A stretch of 64,000 nt of DNA from Furcasterigmium furcatum (lineage: Eukaryota; Ascomycota; Sordariomycetes; Glomerellales; Plectosphaerellaceae): contig BCIA01000002.1 in NCBI GenBank assembly GCA_001599815.1, positions 6,917,626-6,981,625 on the forward strand. Direction: 5' to 3'. Shown in pieces: positions 1 through 9,765 of this stretch. Both the position numbers and the translations under genes were made by a program. Position 1 is the stretch's first letter. The number at the start of each line of letters is the position of its first letter. Under the pieces are notes generated by a model. It was not told the DNA's origin. It made no database searches and saw only the letters and a program-made list of their open reading frames with translations.

Positions 1-49
1 CGTCCGGTAGACGGCCTCCCTCCCCGCAACGCCCTCGACCTGGGGGCAC

Positions 50-1426
50 TTAGAAAATCCCCATAAGATAAGTACTTAACGCGCTGCGAGATAGTTAGCC
101 GGCGGTCCATGTCAAATGTCGTTTTCGAGTGCTTACCCGAGAGCCACGGTGGCGCTCAGTCCCACCAGCGCCCTGTTCCGCACCCGCTCCTTCTTGAGCT
201 GTACGTTGGGCTTGGTCCTCTTGTTGCTGCGCTCCGCCTCGCCCTCCTCCTTCGAGACCTCGTCGACAGCAGTGATGTCCTCGGCCTTGCGCTTCGACTT
301 GGCGGCGGTCGTCTCCTCGGCGTCCTCCTGAGGCTGGTTCGCGGCCTCGACCATCTTCTTGGCCTCGGCGATCATGCGCGCGGTCTCCTCCGCCGTCGGG
401 GGCTCGGTGCTGGCCAGGGGCAGCTCCAGGGCGACAGCGGTGTGCTTGACCTCGTGTCCCTCGTCGTCGATCTTGATGTCCTGCTCGACGGAGACCTTGA
501 CCTTTTGCTCTTCCTCCTTAGCCTCCAGGACGACTGCCGGCTCCGACTCGACCACGCTGGTTTCTGTGACGGCCTCGGCGACCCTGTCCTCCTCGATGAC
601 GCCGTTGATTTCCGCCTTGGCCGTGGTCACGGTAGCAAGAGCGGGAGGGTTGGGGAGATCGACGGACTCCGACTTGGCCTTGCGCTTGCGGGGCGTCTTC
701 ACTGGCCGAGGCGCGGGCAGCTTGGTAGGGCTGGCTGAGCGGCGAGTCCGCATGCTACGCGGAAGGGACGTCGGCGTCGGGGGCGCGATCTGCAGGGCCG
801 ACTTGGCCAGGTCAAACTTGGGAGGGGCGGAGATCTTCTTGGGAGGGCTGTCCGACTGGCTCGAGACGGCGATGGGGGCCGGGTCCAGCAGCGCCTGGAT
901 CCAGGGGACGACCTTGTACTCCTCGGCAAGCTTGAGGGCGTGCTCGGGGGAGATCCAGACGTTTCCGGCGGTCTCCTCGGGGCTGGTAGACTCGAGAGAC
1001 TTGATGTACCTGCGCTCGGTCTCCTCCTCGCTGGCCTCGGCGTAGGGGAAGGTGGCCTTGAACATGCCGGTGGCGGAGACGTAGCCGTCGTGGCTGCGGC
1101 GCATCAAGAAGTAGCTGTTGGGGCTCGACTTGAAGATGCCGGAAACGATGCCCTTCGGGAGGGGCGCGCGCAGGTGGGCGTAGTCAAAGACGCCGAGGGC
1201 GGAGGTGTCGCTCTCGGGCTGGTTGACCATCTTAGCCGTCAGCTGGGTCTGTCCGAGGCGGCGGCGCGAGACGAGGTCCTGGTCTATCTGAGTGTGAGCT
1301 ACATCGCGCGCGGACGAACGGTATCACCACGGGCGGCATACATTGGGGGACATCCTCGAGCATGAGGGGGTTGTGCTTGGCCGGCAGAGGGCGCTGCTCG
1401 ATGGAGGTGGTCACGGACGCAGGCAT
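50..1426 (-). CDS. Bqt4-type KilA-N/APSES-like inner nuclear membrane protein
   Basis: Three exons (1426-1342, 1283-137, 83-50) join in phase to give 421 residues. Residues about 82-108 hold the SYFLMRRSHDGYVSATGMF core of the APSES/KilA-N fold seen in fission-yeast Bqt4 and its filamentous-fungal relatives. The middle is long, acidic and Lys/Pro-rich (disordered, probably nuclear). The last 24 residues, starting NRALVGLSATVALG, form a hydrophobic tail that looks like a C-terminal membrane anchor. In fission yeast Bqt4 tethers telomeres to the nuclear envelope; that role is inferred here from the architecture only. Intron 2 (136-84) has a GTAAGC donor, a GCTAACT branch site and a CGCAG acceptor, and it splits the anchor: without splicing, the protein stops four residues after the intron boundary region begins. 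The start ATG at 1426 was chosen because the first 28 residues join well to the rest and resemble the N-terminus expected for the family. It could instead be annotated simply as an APSES-type transcription factor. Confidence 0.85.
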
Positions 1427-2810
1427 CTTGTCGGGACGGGAGGCGCGATCGCGGGCGATAAGCGAGTTTGGGGCGCGTCAACGATGTTCTCGGAAGGCGA
1501 GGGATCTTCGACGATGTGATGTGCGACGCGCAAGGAGACTGCGTCCGTCAAGGGTGCTTCGGCGCGTCGTCGTTCTGCTCGGGGCTGGCTACGCTACACG
1601 TCGGGTCGGGCGCGAAAAGTCCAAGTGTCCAACGCGGCGGCGGGCGGAGTTCGGGTGGAGAAGCACGACACAATGGCCTTGTGTCGCGAGCGAAAGAGAT
1701 TCCAGAGGATCAAAAAGTGATTAAACCGAGCCTACGGCAACAATGGACGGGATTGCCCGCGAGAAGAGTCGGAATTGCCTGTCGAACAAGGGACGTGGAA
1801 GATGAAAAAGGGCGGATGCGCTGCGCAAATTGGCGAAAGCTTTCAGCCAGATTTGGCGTCGGGTGAGGAGGGTCTCAAGGTGTCGGGGGCAAGGAGGAAG
1901 GGACGTCTGGGGGACTAGGAGGACGCCAGGCGCGTCGAGAAGGGGCGGGCGCACGGGCCCCGTAGTAGAGGAGTACTTCTTCCTACCTAGCGATACAGTT
2001 TTGGGGGAGGTACCTCTCTATTGCTGGTTCCTCAGCTGCCCATTTCGGATCATCGAGGAGATGCTAATCCGCTTCTGGCCGCCAAGCCCCTTCTCCCAGA
2101 ACCTGGGATATGGGGATGCGTTCGAGAGCCTTGCCGCTTTTAGACTGAGCTGCTCCGCAGCATCTGGCTCAATTTCGTGGCTTACCGCGCACAACCAGCC
2201 ACCCTAGCACAACTCTGAGGATTCCGACGATTGGCAGAAACGGGAACGGCCAAACCCTTTCCGACTCTACTTCTTTTCCCACCAGCCAGAATGCCCCATG
2301 CCAGTGCGCTGGTTCCTCTTCATCAGGGCTTTGGATTGACTGCACTTCTGCGATGGTCATTCTTCCTTCAATACCTCATCGCATCATTCTCGCGCATAAG
2401 TTCGTGATATCGTCCCAGATCTCTACGGGCATCTTTCGTTATGACATGCCTCGCTATTGATTACTTTCAGCATGAACAGATCTCTCTAGAGAGAAGATGA
2501 TTCTGGGTTTGGATCTGAACGCAGATGATGAATATTTTTAACCAGACACAAGTCAAAAGCTACCCGCCAGTAGATCTTCTTGTGACATTCTATTCGTGTT
2601 GGGTCTCGGCGTCGGCCTGCACTGGACAGCCCGCCTCAGCTTCTTCGACATCCAAGCAAGTGGCAGCAGGTATGCATGACTTAAGACTTGGCCACTGTTA
2701 GGCGTCCTGCGCCGTGTAAATCAGGCTGGGCCAAGACTCGGGACTGTTTCTGTCGGTTCCTATTACTAAGGTCGAACACTCAGCCTCAGCGCTGAAAAAG
2801 AAGAGGGCTG
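1427..2810. other. Intergenic region between divergent genes
   Basis: This 1.4 kb gap separates the divergently transcribed Bqt4-like and HET-ankyrin genes and should contain both promoters. Open frames here are short, with no recognisable domain. A perfect 14-bp palindrome, TCTCTCTAGAGAGA, lies at 2481-2494, about 320 bp before the HET-ankyrin start. I see no transposon or RNA gene. Confidence 0.5.
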
Positions 2811-5800
2811 ATGCACCTAGATCTTCACAGCTGGCACTTGACCCAACACATCTCGCAGGCGCTGTTGCGCAAGCTGCGATCCATGGATTTTGACGCCCCG
2901 GATAAGGTGCTCGATTGCCTAAGATCAACGTCGGAGCTCAAGCTCTGCCCGAACCGCGTCTGGTCCGTGGCGGGAGAGAACCTGCCCAGACTGCTCCCCG
3001 ACGCCCTCCGCCGCCCCCAGGCGCGGGCTCCCTCCCTGGATCAGGACCGCCAGGACGAGGATGATGGCACGGAGCAGGAGAGCCATGAGCTCTGCGCGTA
3101 TGATTTTTGCGAGTTCGCCATGCGCAACTTCACGTCGGTGCAGCAGCGGCACGAGTGTAAGGGCGCCGGCTGCGTCGCCCTCTACGGCCTCTTCCCGAGA
3201 AAACTCCTGGACGAGGCGGCCCGCGGCCGGAGCTCGACCGTCTGGTGTATCGGGGGAAACAGGCTGCTGGAGAGGCACCGGCCGTATATGGCTATCTCCC
3301 ACGTGTGGTCTGATGGAACCGGCGTGGGCGCCTGGGCGGACGGCCAGGTTAACGACTGCCTGTTCTCGTACTTCCGCGATATCGCCGACAGGTTCGACTG
3401 CGAGGGTATCTGGTGGGACACCCTCTGCATCCCCACCGAGAAGAAGGCTCGCGCGATTGCCATCCGCAAGATCCAGGAGAGCTATATGGACGCCCGTATT
3501 ACCCTCGTCCACGACTGTTTCCTCCGCCAGTGGGAGTGGGATCCCGAGACGGCCTGCTTTGGCATCCTGATGTCGCCGTGGTTTAGTCGGGGATGGACCG
3601 CCCTGGAGCTGGCGAGCTCGCGCAAGGTCAAGGTTATATTTAAGGGGCCGGACGGGAGGGACATCATCAAGGACCTTGACGAAGAGATCCTGGCCAAGGG
3701 GGAGGGCCGGAACCCCGGAACCCCGCGCGAGGAGGCGACCAAGATCATCCAGATGGTCCGGCGGCTGCCATTCCAGACAGAAGACGACGACGACGACAAC
3801 CGCGATACACTTAACAACTTGCTGAGGGTGCTGGTCCCTCGCCACACGTCGTGGCCAAAGGACATGTCCGTTATCTCGGCGCTGCTGCTCGGAATCAAAC
3901 CGCTCGACGGCCAGCAGGAAACCTACCAGAGCATTCTGAGGAGATGCAGATGGATCTCCCCCGGGCACCTCTTCCACGACTCTGAGACCATGTCTAGAGG
4001 CTTCACTTGGTGTCCCACGAGCCTGTTCAATCTGCCCATTCAGGGCCCCTCCCAGCCCTCCTCTCTGGAGATTGTGTGTGACGGAGACTATGATGGAGAC
4101 CTCCGGGGAACGTGGAGATGCCGCCCCATAGACACCGCGTTGGACAAGAATCTCTTCTGGGGACACGATAGAAGGTCTGTCACGCAGTTGCGGATCCTCG
4201 CAGCACTTGCATCGCCAGACACGTGCCGACTCCTGGCCGAGCGAGGCAGCGGGCCCGTAGAAAGGGCCCTTGTTGTCAAGGTGTTCTCCAGAAAGGGCAC
4301 AGACGCGCGCTTTTACGAGTACGTCGGGGCCGTCAAGTTCCGCCAGAGCCTCCCGAGCGATGGTTGGGAGGAAGTCGGCGCGACTATATGCGGGAGCGTG
4401 CACGCCATCGGCAAGTCCGAGGATAAGACCGAGGCAGCGGAGCCAACGTACACATTGCCCTTGAAGACCGCCGTCCCGAGGGGCCTGTATAAGACCGTCC
4501 GCGAGCGGTTGGGTGAAAAGAAATATCTTGCGGACTTCCGAGCCGCGAATCTACTCCGCCTCGCGGCGGAGCGAGGGGACGAGGCGATGGTGCGGCTCTT
4601 GCACGAGCATATACCAGGCCCTAGTTTCAAGGAATATGCAAATTTGCCATGCGAGGAGAAAGGTCGGACCGCACTGCACCTTGCCGCGTGGTCCGGTAGT
4701 CCCGAGACGGTGAAGAGCCTCTTGGAGCTGGGGAGCGATGCGGGCGCCACCGACAATGACAAATGTCTCCCGTTGCATATTGCGTCCCGGATTGGATTCG
4801 AGTCGGTTGTGAAGGTCCTTCTGGAAACTGACGCGTCACATCTCGATGCCAGGGGTGGGAACGGCCTCACTCTAGCACACTTTGCGGCAATGAACGGGCA
4901 CTCTGCGGTAGTTGCCCTGCTGGCCGAGAGGGGTGCGGACCTGGAGTCGAAAGATGATACCGGCTGGACACCGTTGCACTACGCTGCTGGCCATGGAGAT
5001 GCGCAGACAGTCGAGATCCTGATCATGCATGGCGCGGACGTGAAACTGGCCGACGACAAGGTGGGATGGACGCCGCTGCATCTCTCCGCCATGAGCGACA
5101 GCCATCGCGTAGCCAAGATGCTGCTAGCTCATGGTGCCTACGCGGAGTCCATGGACAAGTCCGGGTGGACGCCAAGGATGTTCGCACACAGCAGCCATAG
5201 CAAGGAGATGCTCGGGCTTCTATCCCAGGGCGACAGTGACGAGCCACAGGTGACAAAGAGAGAAGTACCAAAGGATCGGACCCGGCTGCATCTCATGGCC
5301 ATCAGTGACCCAAAACAGCTGCTGTTGTCGCTGGCCACGACGGACCACTCTGAATACTTCCTTCAGCAGTTTGATGAAGGCTCAGGGGGTGGGAGTTTTC
5401 TTCCCTGGGCCGCCAAGCATGGGCTCTTCATTGCGGTGCAGTGGCTCCTGGTCAACAACAGCGGAAACGACGTCGACGAGCGGGATAGTGGTCAGGGCGG
5501 GAGAACAGCGCTGTCTCTGGCAGCAGAGCAGGGACACGATCTTATCGCGGAGCTGTTGCTCTCCCATGGAGCGAATGTCAACACACGGGACGACTCGGGC
5601 TGGACACCGCTCAGATGGGCCGCGCAAGGTCTGCAGGGCGGCATGATACAGCGCCTACGCAAGCATGGCGCGGACATCGACGCGCTGAGCGCCACCAACG
5701 AGAAACGGAGTGAATACTCTGGGAATGGCGTGTTCCACCGCACCATGCTCTCCGTCGCCGCAGGCCTCGGGGACGAGGACGTCGTCCGGCAGCTGATCGC

Positions 5801-6611
5801 GAGCGGCGCCAAGGTCAACGCCCTCGATAAAGAGGTGATGGGAAGCTCGGAATTTCAGAAGGGAACGCCGCTCGACAACGTCCTCGACGTCATGAGCAAG
5901 GGCGCCATAAGCAGCGGCACGATCGCCGTCGTGAAGCTCCTGCACGCCCACGGCGCGGTGTTCACCTCTCGGATCTATGACACGCTCGATCGCGCCATTT
6001 ACATGGACGACGTGGCGGCCGCTGAGGTGATTACCGCTCTCAAGGCAAGCCGCTCCGCGCACGAGGACAGCAACGGGCCGGGCTTCAACAACACGTTCTA
6101 TTCCCTAAGGCGGGCGGCGAAGATGGGCAACGTGCGGATCGTGGAGCTGATCCTCCTGCGCCGGCGCTGGAAGCACAACGGGAAACTGGTCTTCAGCACC
6201 AACGACATGCATGCCACGATGTACATTGCCATATACTTTGGCAATCTAGCTCTCGTCCGCGCCATGATCGGATGGGGCGCAAGTGTGAACCGCGACGGGG
6301 TTGATCCCAAGGACCCGTCGGCGCTGGGCCTCGCGATCTCGCGCGGGCAACGTGACGTGGCGCAGCTTCTGCTGGACCACGGGGCGAGGATCGACCACAA
6401 CTTGTCAGAGGACAGGAAAGTGCTGAAGGAAATGGCCAAGGGAAGCCCGGGAACGAAAGAGCTTGCGAGAATGTTGGCCGAGGAGGGTGTGCCCAAACGT
6501 CCCTGGACATTAGTAGGACGGTCAGACGGCACAGAGCTGCCCAAGATGAGCGGCGAATGGTTCGCGTTAGAGAACTGGCCAGATGTCTATTTTCTCAGAG
6601 CTTCAAGTTGA
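2811..6611 (+). CDS. HET-domain protein with C-terminal ankyrin repeats
   Basis: A single open frame of 1266 codons. The HET (heterokaryon incompatibility) domain runs over roughly residues 155-275, with the motifs RPYMAISHVWSDG (about 157-169), WWDTLCIP (201-208) and SRGWTALELA (259-268). From about residue 580 to 1180 there are ten or more ankyrin repeats with typical GWTPLHYAA and LLLSHGANVN signatures. HET domains trigger cell death after non-self recognition in fungi, and ankyrin repeats would be the sensor or protein-binding part, so the layout resembles an NLR without a central NTPase. A Cys/His cluster (CAYDFC then HECKGAGC, residues about 95-121) precedes the HET domain and could bind zinc. 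The first ATG at 2811 keeps the longest frame; an in-frame ATG at 2883 with a better context is an alternative start. No intron is needed. Cytoplasmic location is inferred, as no signal peptide is seen. Confidence 0.9.
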   Translation: MHLDLHSWHLTQHISQALLRKLRSMDFDAPDKVLDCLRSTSELKLCPNRVWSVAGENLPRLLPDALRRPQARAPSLDQDRQDEDDGTEQESHELCAYDFCEFAMRNFTSVQQRHECKGAGCVALYGLFPRKLLDEAARGRSSTVWCIGGNRLLERHRPYMAISHVWSDGTGVGAWADGQVNDCLFSYFRDIADRFDCEGIWWDTLCIPTEKKARAIAIRKIQESYMDARITLVHDCFLRQWEWDPETACFGILMSPWFSRGWTALELASSRKVKVIFKGPDGRDIIKDLDEEILAKGEGRNPGTPREEATKIIQMVRRLPFQTEDDDDDNRDTLNNLLRVLVPRHTSWPKDMSVISALLLGIKPLDGQQETYQSILRRCRWISPGHLFHDSETMSRGFTWCPTSLFNLPIQGPSQPSSLEIVCDGDYDGDLRGTWRCRPIDTALDKNLFWGHDRRSVTQLRILAALASPDTCRLLAERGSGPVERALVVKVFSRKGTDARFYEYVGAVKFRQSLPSDGWEEVGATICGSVHAIGKSEDKTEAAEPTYTLPLKTAVPRGLYKTVRERLGEKKYLADFRAANLLRLAAERGDEAMVRLLHEHIPGPSFKEYANLPCEEKGRTALHLAAWSGSPETVKSLLELGSDAGATDNDKCLPLHIASRIGFESVVKVLLETDASHLDARGGNGLTLAHFAAMNGHSAVVALLAERGADLESKDDTGWTPLHYAAGHGDAQTVEILIMHGADVKLADDKVGWTPLHLSAMSDSHRVAKMLLAHGAYAESMDKSGWTPRMFAHSSHSKEMLGLLSQGDSDEPQVTKREVPKDRTRLHLMAISDPKQLLLSLATTDHSEYFLQQFDEGSGGGSFLPWAAKHGLFIAVQWLLVNNSGNDVDERDSGQGGRTALSLAAEQGHDLIAELLLSHGANVNTRDDSGWTPLRWAAQGLQGGMIQRLRKHGADIDALSATNEKRSEYSGNGVFHRTMLSVAAGLGDEDVVRQLIASGAKVNALDKEVMGSSEFQKGTPLDNVLDVMSKGAISSGTIAVVKLLHAHGAVFTSRIYDTLDRAIYMDDVAAAEVITALKASRSAHEDSNGPGFNNTFYSLRRAAKMGNVRIVELILLRRRWKHNGKLVFSTNDMHATMYIAIYFGNLALVRAMIGWGASVNRDGVDPKDPSALGLAISRGQRDVAQLLLDHGARIDHNLSEDRKVLKEMAKGSPGTKELARMLAEEGVPKRPWTLVGRSDGTELPKMSGEWFALENWPDVYFLRASS

Positions 6612-6944
6612 AGGCCAGGTACTGGTTTTGTACTGCCGCCGAGTTCTCGACTGATCCGTCCGGGAACTCTCCGCCAGCCATACCAAACTGGCCATGCATA
6701 GAGACGAGCAATGAATTTTGGGCCATTTTACCCTACCTAGACATTAAAGTTTCATCTGCCGATGTTCCGACGCCTGCGCTCGGACCAGGAGAGCGGATTG
6801 TTGGCACGCACATGGATATCAAAACGGCGTGCCTCGTTTTGGGGTGACCGTTTCTGGAGGCATTTGTGCACGAGATCCCTTTTCAGTCAAGTTCACAGAC
6901 GTGTGGCTGAGCTCAGACTGAGCCGAGCATGAGCAAGAGCGACA

Positions 6945-6975
6945 AGCGCTCTATTCCTAATTAGGACAGAGCGCT
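6945..6975. repeat. Near-perfect palindrome (hairpin-forming inverted repeat)
   Basis: The outer arms AGCGCTCT and AGAGCGCT are exact complements, and the centre CCTAATTAGG is itself palindromic. One extra base and one mismatch separate the two blocks. It lies about 340 bp past the HET-ankyrin stop codon. It may be a protein-binding site or part of a 3' end; nothing in the sequence decides between these. Confidence 0.6.
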
Positions 6976-7219
6976 AACTGTGGTTAAACCTGGAACCCGT
7001 GGTTCGCTGTGATTTGACAGTCCAGTGGCAGCAGTAGGGCTGTCGGGTCGCACTGCAGTCGCTCAGGGAGCCACGGACGAGTTCTCCGTGAGGGTGAAGC
7101 GTCGTCTGCCATGGACAGACTGCCCGGTATGCAGCCCGAGCTTTGGACAACGGTTTCTAGCATTAATATGTCCAGCATGCGAACAAGCCGATCGTTGGCC
7201 AAATCGCGCCCCTGGCTTG

Positions 7220-7636
7220 CTAGGTTAGTAGGGGACCGCGTGCATCCTGACATGGATGACCCTTCAGTCCCCCATGCGAACTGTTGGGCATTGGGTCTCG
7301 GCGAGGATGGGCGTGCTGACGCGACCTCTTGACGTGCGTCTGGTCGCCTCGTTCCAGGCGCTGACAGCCTCGGCACGACCATCTGTCCAGGTCAACTGGA
7401 ACTCCCTCTTTCTGAGCACGAGATAAGAAGATGCCGAGTTTGCTGCGGTCGCAATCCCAAACGTCTTCCGATCTGATATGCGACGGGAGTTGCACGGGTG
7501 CTCCCATTCGGCCATTGTGGCACATCACCCAGCAGCCGGGGTCCGACTTGAATATGCCCTGCATGGAGATGTCTCTGATAGCTAAGACAACAAGCAGCCA
7601 TCCCGCGACCCCGATCTCCCGCGCCGTGCAAGTCAT
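7220..7636 (-). CDS. Candidate small cysteine-containing secreted protein (weak)
   Basis: An open frame of 138 codons starting at the ATG at 7636 (MTCTAREIG). It has a short hydrophobic stretch (GVAGWLLVVLAI) that could act as a signal peptide or membrane segment, followed by about six cysteines in the remaining chain. I do not recognise a family. The frame continues upstream to 8014 without a stop, and such frames arise by chance in GC-rich DNA, so the gene may not be real. Support would come from transcripts or a conserved cysteine pattern in related species. Confidence 0.2.
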   Translation of the reverse strand: MTCTAREIGVAGWLLVVLAIRDISMQGIFKSDPGCWVMCHNGRMGAPVQLPSHIRSEDVWDCDRSKLGIFLSRAQKEGVPVDLDRWSCRGCQRLERGDQTHVKRSRQHAHPRRDPMPNSSHGGLKGHPCQDARGPLLT

Positions 7637-8348
7637 TCCACCCGGGCAGGGCCTTCCAGACCGCCTCCGAGCCTGAAGAAACGCGCAGAGTGTGAACCGG
7701 TTCGGTTGCCCCTCATGGCAAAAGGAGGGGCAGAAAAGGAGGGGCTTCATGCATGATGCCCATCCCTGAGACGCCCTGATTCGCCTCCCGCCCTCGAAAT
7801 GTCCGGCTGCCCTGATCTTGAAGTCACGACTCCGCCGCTTGCAAACCACGGACGGGTTCAGCGATTGCCACGTTCTGTCCAGATAGAATAGTAATTCTGC
7901 TTGATATCCACGGATAGGCATGATGCAACCAATTGGCTGCCCGTGGCGGCTGCGTTTGACACGAGGGGCCCTCCTTGTCGGAGACAACAGCCGGCGTCTC
8001 ATGTCGTCTGACAATCAGGGGTTCCGCGCTGGCTCAGTGGATGAGTGGGCAGCTTCGGGGGGTGCTGCCAGCTAACAGTCGCTAGCAGGTGGGCTAAAGC
8101 GAGGGCCAGGTTCAACTGCCATGCCAGTGCCAGTGCCATGCCATGCTTGGTCCGACCTGCGGGCCTCCTCCACCCTCACCGTCTGAACTTCAACCTCATC
8201 CGAGCCTCAGCGTGCTTTTCTTCTCCTTCACCTCTTCAAGTGAACTTCACCAGCTCTACCCGTGCACGAGACGCCCTGCATCGACCTGTCCACCGCCCAC
8301 GGCTCACAGATCTCCCCGTACAAAGCACCCCACTCGACAACCGTCAGC

Positions 8349-9765
8349 ATGGCCTCCCACGATGACGACCACCTCCCCGAGGACACCCAGGGCTACAAGC
8401 TCTCCCAGCCCAAGCAGAGCTTGGCCGAGTACCAACAGATGGGTATGTAACATTCTTTCATTCATGTCTATGCTTTGTCAACCGTGATCTGGCGGGGACT
8501 GGTGAAGAGGGGGCTTTGGCGCTGGCCGGGACATGAATGGCGGGGTGCCATGCTCTACGGCGGCCACGACAAGGTGAGAGCATCACCCTTCACCGAGGTG
8601 AGCAAGGTGAACGCCTCGGTCTGGGCTGCCCGCCGCCTCGGGCATCGACAATTCTCATTGCCGCTCCTGCTCTCTGCAGTCAGGAAAACAGTCAGGCGGC
8701 ACGCGTCTTTTTCGCCTTCCGTCCGCCATACCAACGCCATCACCCGTCCCCAAGCCTCCAGCTACAAGACGAATCACACAACCGCCACCATGTCTCATCA
8801 AGGAGACGATGACCCCGACGGTTACGGCGCCGACATTGAGGCTGTCGTGGACGGGCTCGAGACTATCCGGGCACAGCTCGGGGCCGTTGCGCACTCTCAG
8901 CCGGGCAATCGAGCCGTCGTCTTGTACCTGGAGCTCGATATCCCCAGCATCACCCAAATCGACAATGACTACGCGATGCACGCTCATCCGTATCGCTACA
9001 ATGATTTCATTGTTCCCCCTAACACCCCTGCCGCGTCGAGCCCCTACGATTCCCCGGCTCACTCCGTCGCTGCCTCTCGTTCTGCCTCTCGCGAGGCCTC
9101 CCCGAGCGATGACACCGAAGCTAACCTCACTTCCCCCCTTGAAGATGCCGGCGATGAGTCCCTCCAGCGCTATAAGGAGTCCCTCGGCCTCGGCGGCGGC
9201 GGCAAGGATCTGAGCGACCCCAACGATCCCCGCGTGTGCATCATCGAATCCCTGTCCCTCGAGTCCAGCGGCCGCCCTCCCGTCACCATCGACCTCTCCC
9301 AGCCCGGCTCCGAGGCCACCCTCAAGGACAAGCCCTTCAAGATCAAGGAGGGCGTCAAGTTCACCATGGTCGCCAAGTTCCGCGTCCAACATGAGATTCT
9401 CTCCGGCCTGCAGTACGTCCAGGTCGTTAAGCGCAAGGGCATCCGTGTGTCCAAGGACTCTGAGATGATGGTGAGTCCCCCCCCCCTTTCCGGCTTGATC
9501 CCCTTTCAATGGCTGACACCTCCCCCAGGGAAGCTACGCCCCCAACACCGACAAGACGCCGTCTTACAACAAGCGCTGTAAGTCTTCACTCATGCCGCTC
9601 ATCGGCGGGCTTGCTGCTGACACTGGCCCCCAGTCCAGGAGGAAGATGCCCCCTCCGGCATGCTCGCCCGCGGCCACTACAACGCCGTCTCTTCCTTCGT
9701 CGACGACGACAAGAAGACCCATCTGACCTTCGAGTGGTCCTTCGATATTGCCAAGGACTGGTAAA
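8349..9765 (+). CDS. rdi1: Rho GDP-dissociation inhibitor (RhoGDI), with apparent frameshift
   Basis: Exons 8349-8442, 9145-9470, 9529-9577 and 9634-9765. RhoGDI extracts GDP-bound Rho/Cdc42/Rac from membranes and keeps them in the cytosol. Family hallmarks are the N-terminal GYKLSQPKQSLAEYQQM, then DESLQRYKESLGLG, the immunoglobulin-like core (PFKIKEGVKFTMVAKFRVQ, GLQYVQVVKRKGI) and a C-terminal strand ending FEWSFDIAKDW. Exons 1-3 and most of exon 4 join in phase to residue 185 (lysine-lysine-threonine at 9711-9719). There the sequence has four Cs where three would keep the family ending in frame. Read as written, the frame runs into an unrelated tail stopping at 9796; dropping one C gives a normal product of about 199 residues ending at 9765. 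Intron 1 is unusually long (702 bp) and contains an in-frame coding-like stretch. This is probably an active gene with a sequence error, but a real mutation cannot be excluded. Confidence 0.88.
8790..9144 (+). other. Possible alternative first exon of RhoGDI (118-residue N-terminal extension)
   Basis: Inside the long first intron, an ATG at 8790 in an excellent context (GCCACCATGT) opens a frame of 118 codons that runs without a stop and in the correct phase into RhoGDI exon 2 (9145). The encoded segment is acidic and Ser/Pro-rich, starts MSHQGDDDPDGYG, and uses mostly C/G-ending codons like real exons. The 3' end (9117-9144) also forms a good branch site and acceptor (GCTAACC...TTGAAG), so both spliced short and unspliced long forms are plausible. 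A second promoter inside the intron would be needed. It could be an intron that is open by chance. Confidence 0.4.

Larger units (their letters stand above)
6612..8348. other. Gene-poor stretch with one strong palindrome
   Basis: A 1.7 kb gap between the HET-ankyrin gene and RhoGDI. A near-perfect inverted repeat of about 31 bp lies at 6945-6975 (arms AGCGCTCT / AGAGCGCT around CCTAATTAGG). On the minus strand there is a weak candidate for a small secreted protein (listed separately). The last 200 bp before 8349 are rich in pyrimidines, as expected for the RhoGDI leader. Confidence 0.5.

Noticed and set aside
2925..4403. 492-codon open frame on the minus strand opposite the HET-ankyrin gene
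   Set aside because: It overlaps the HET domain exactly antisense and shows only composition-driven residues (Val, Gly, Arg); GC-rich coding DNA commonly leaves such antisense frames open.
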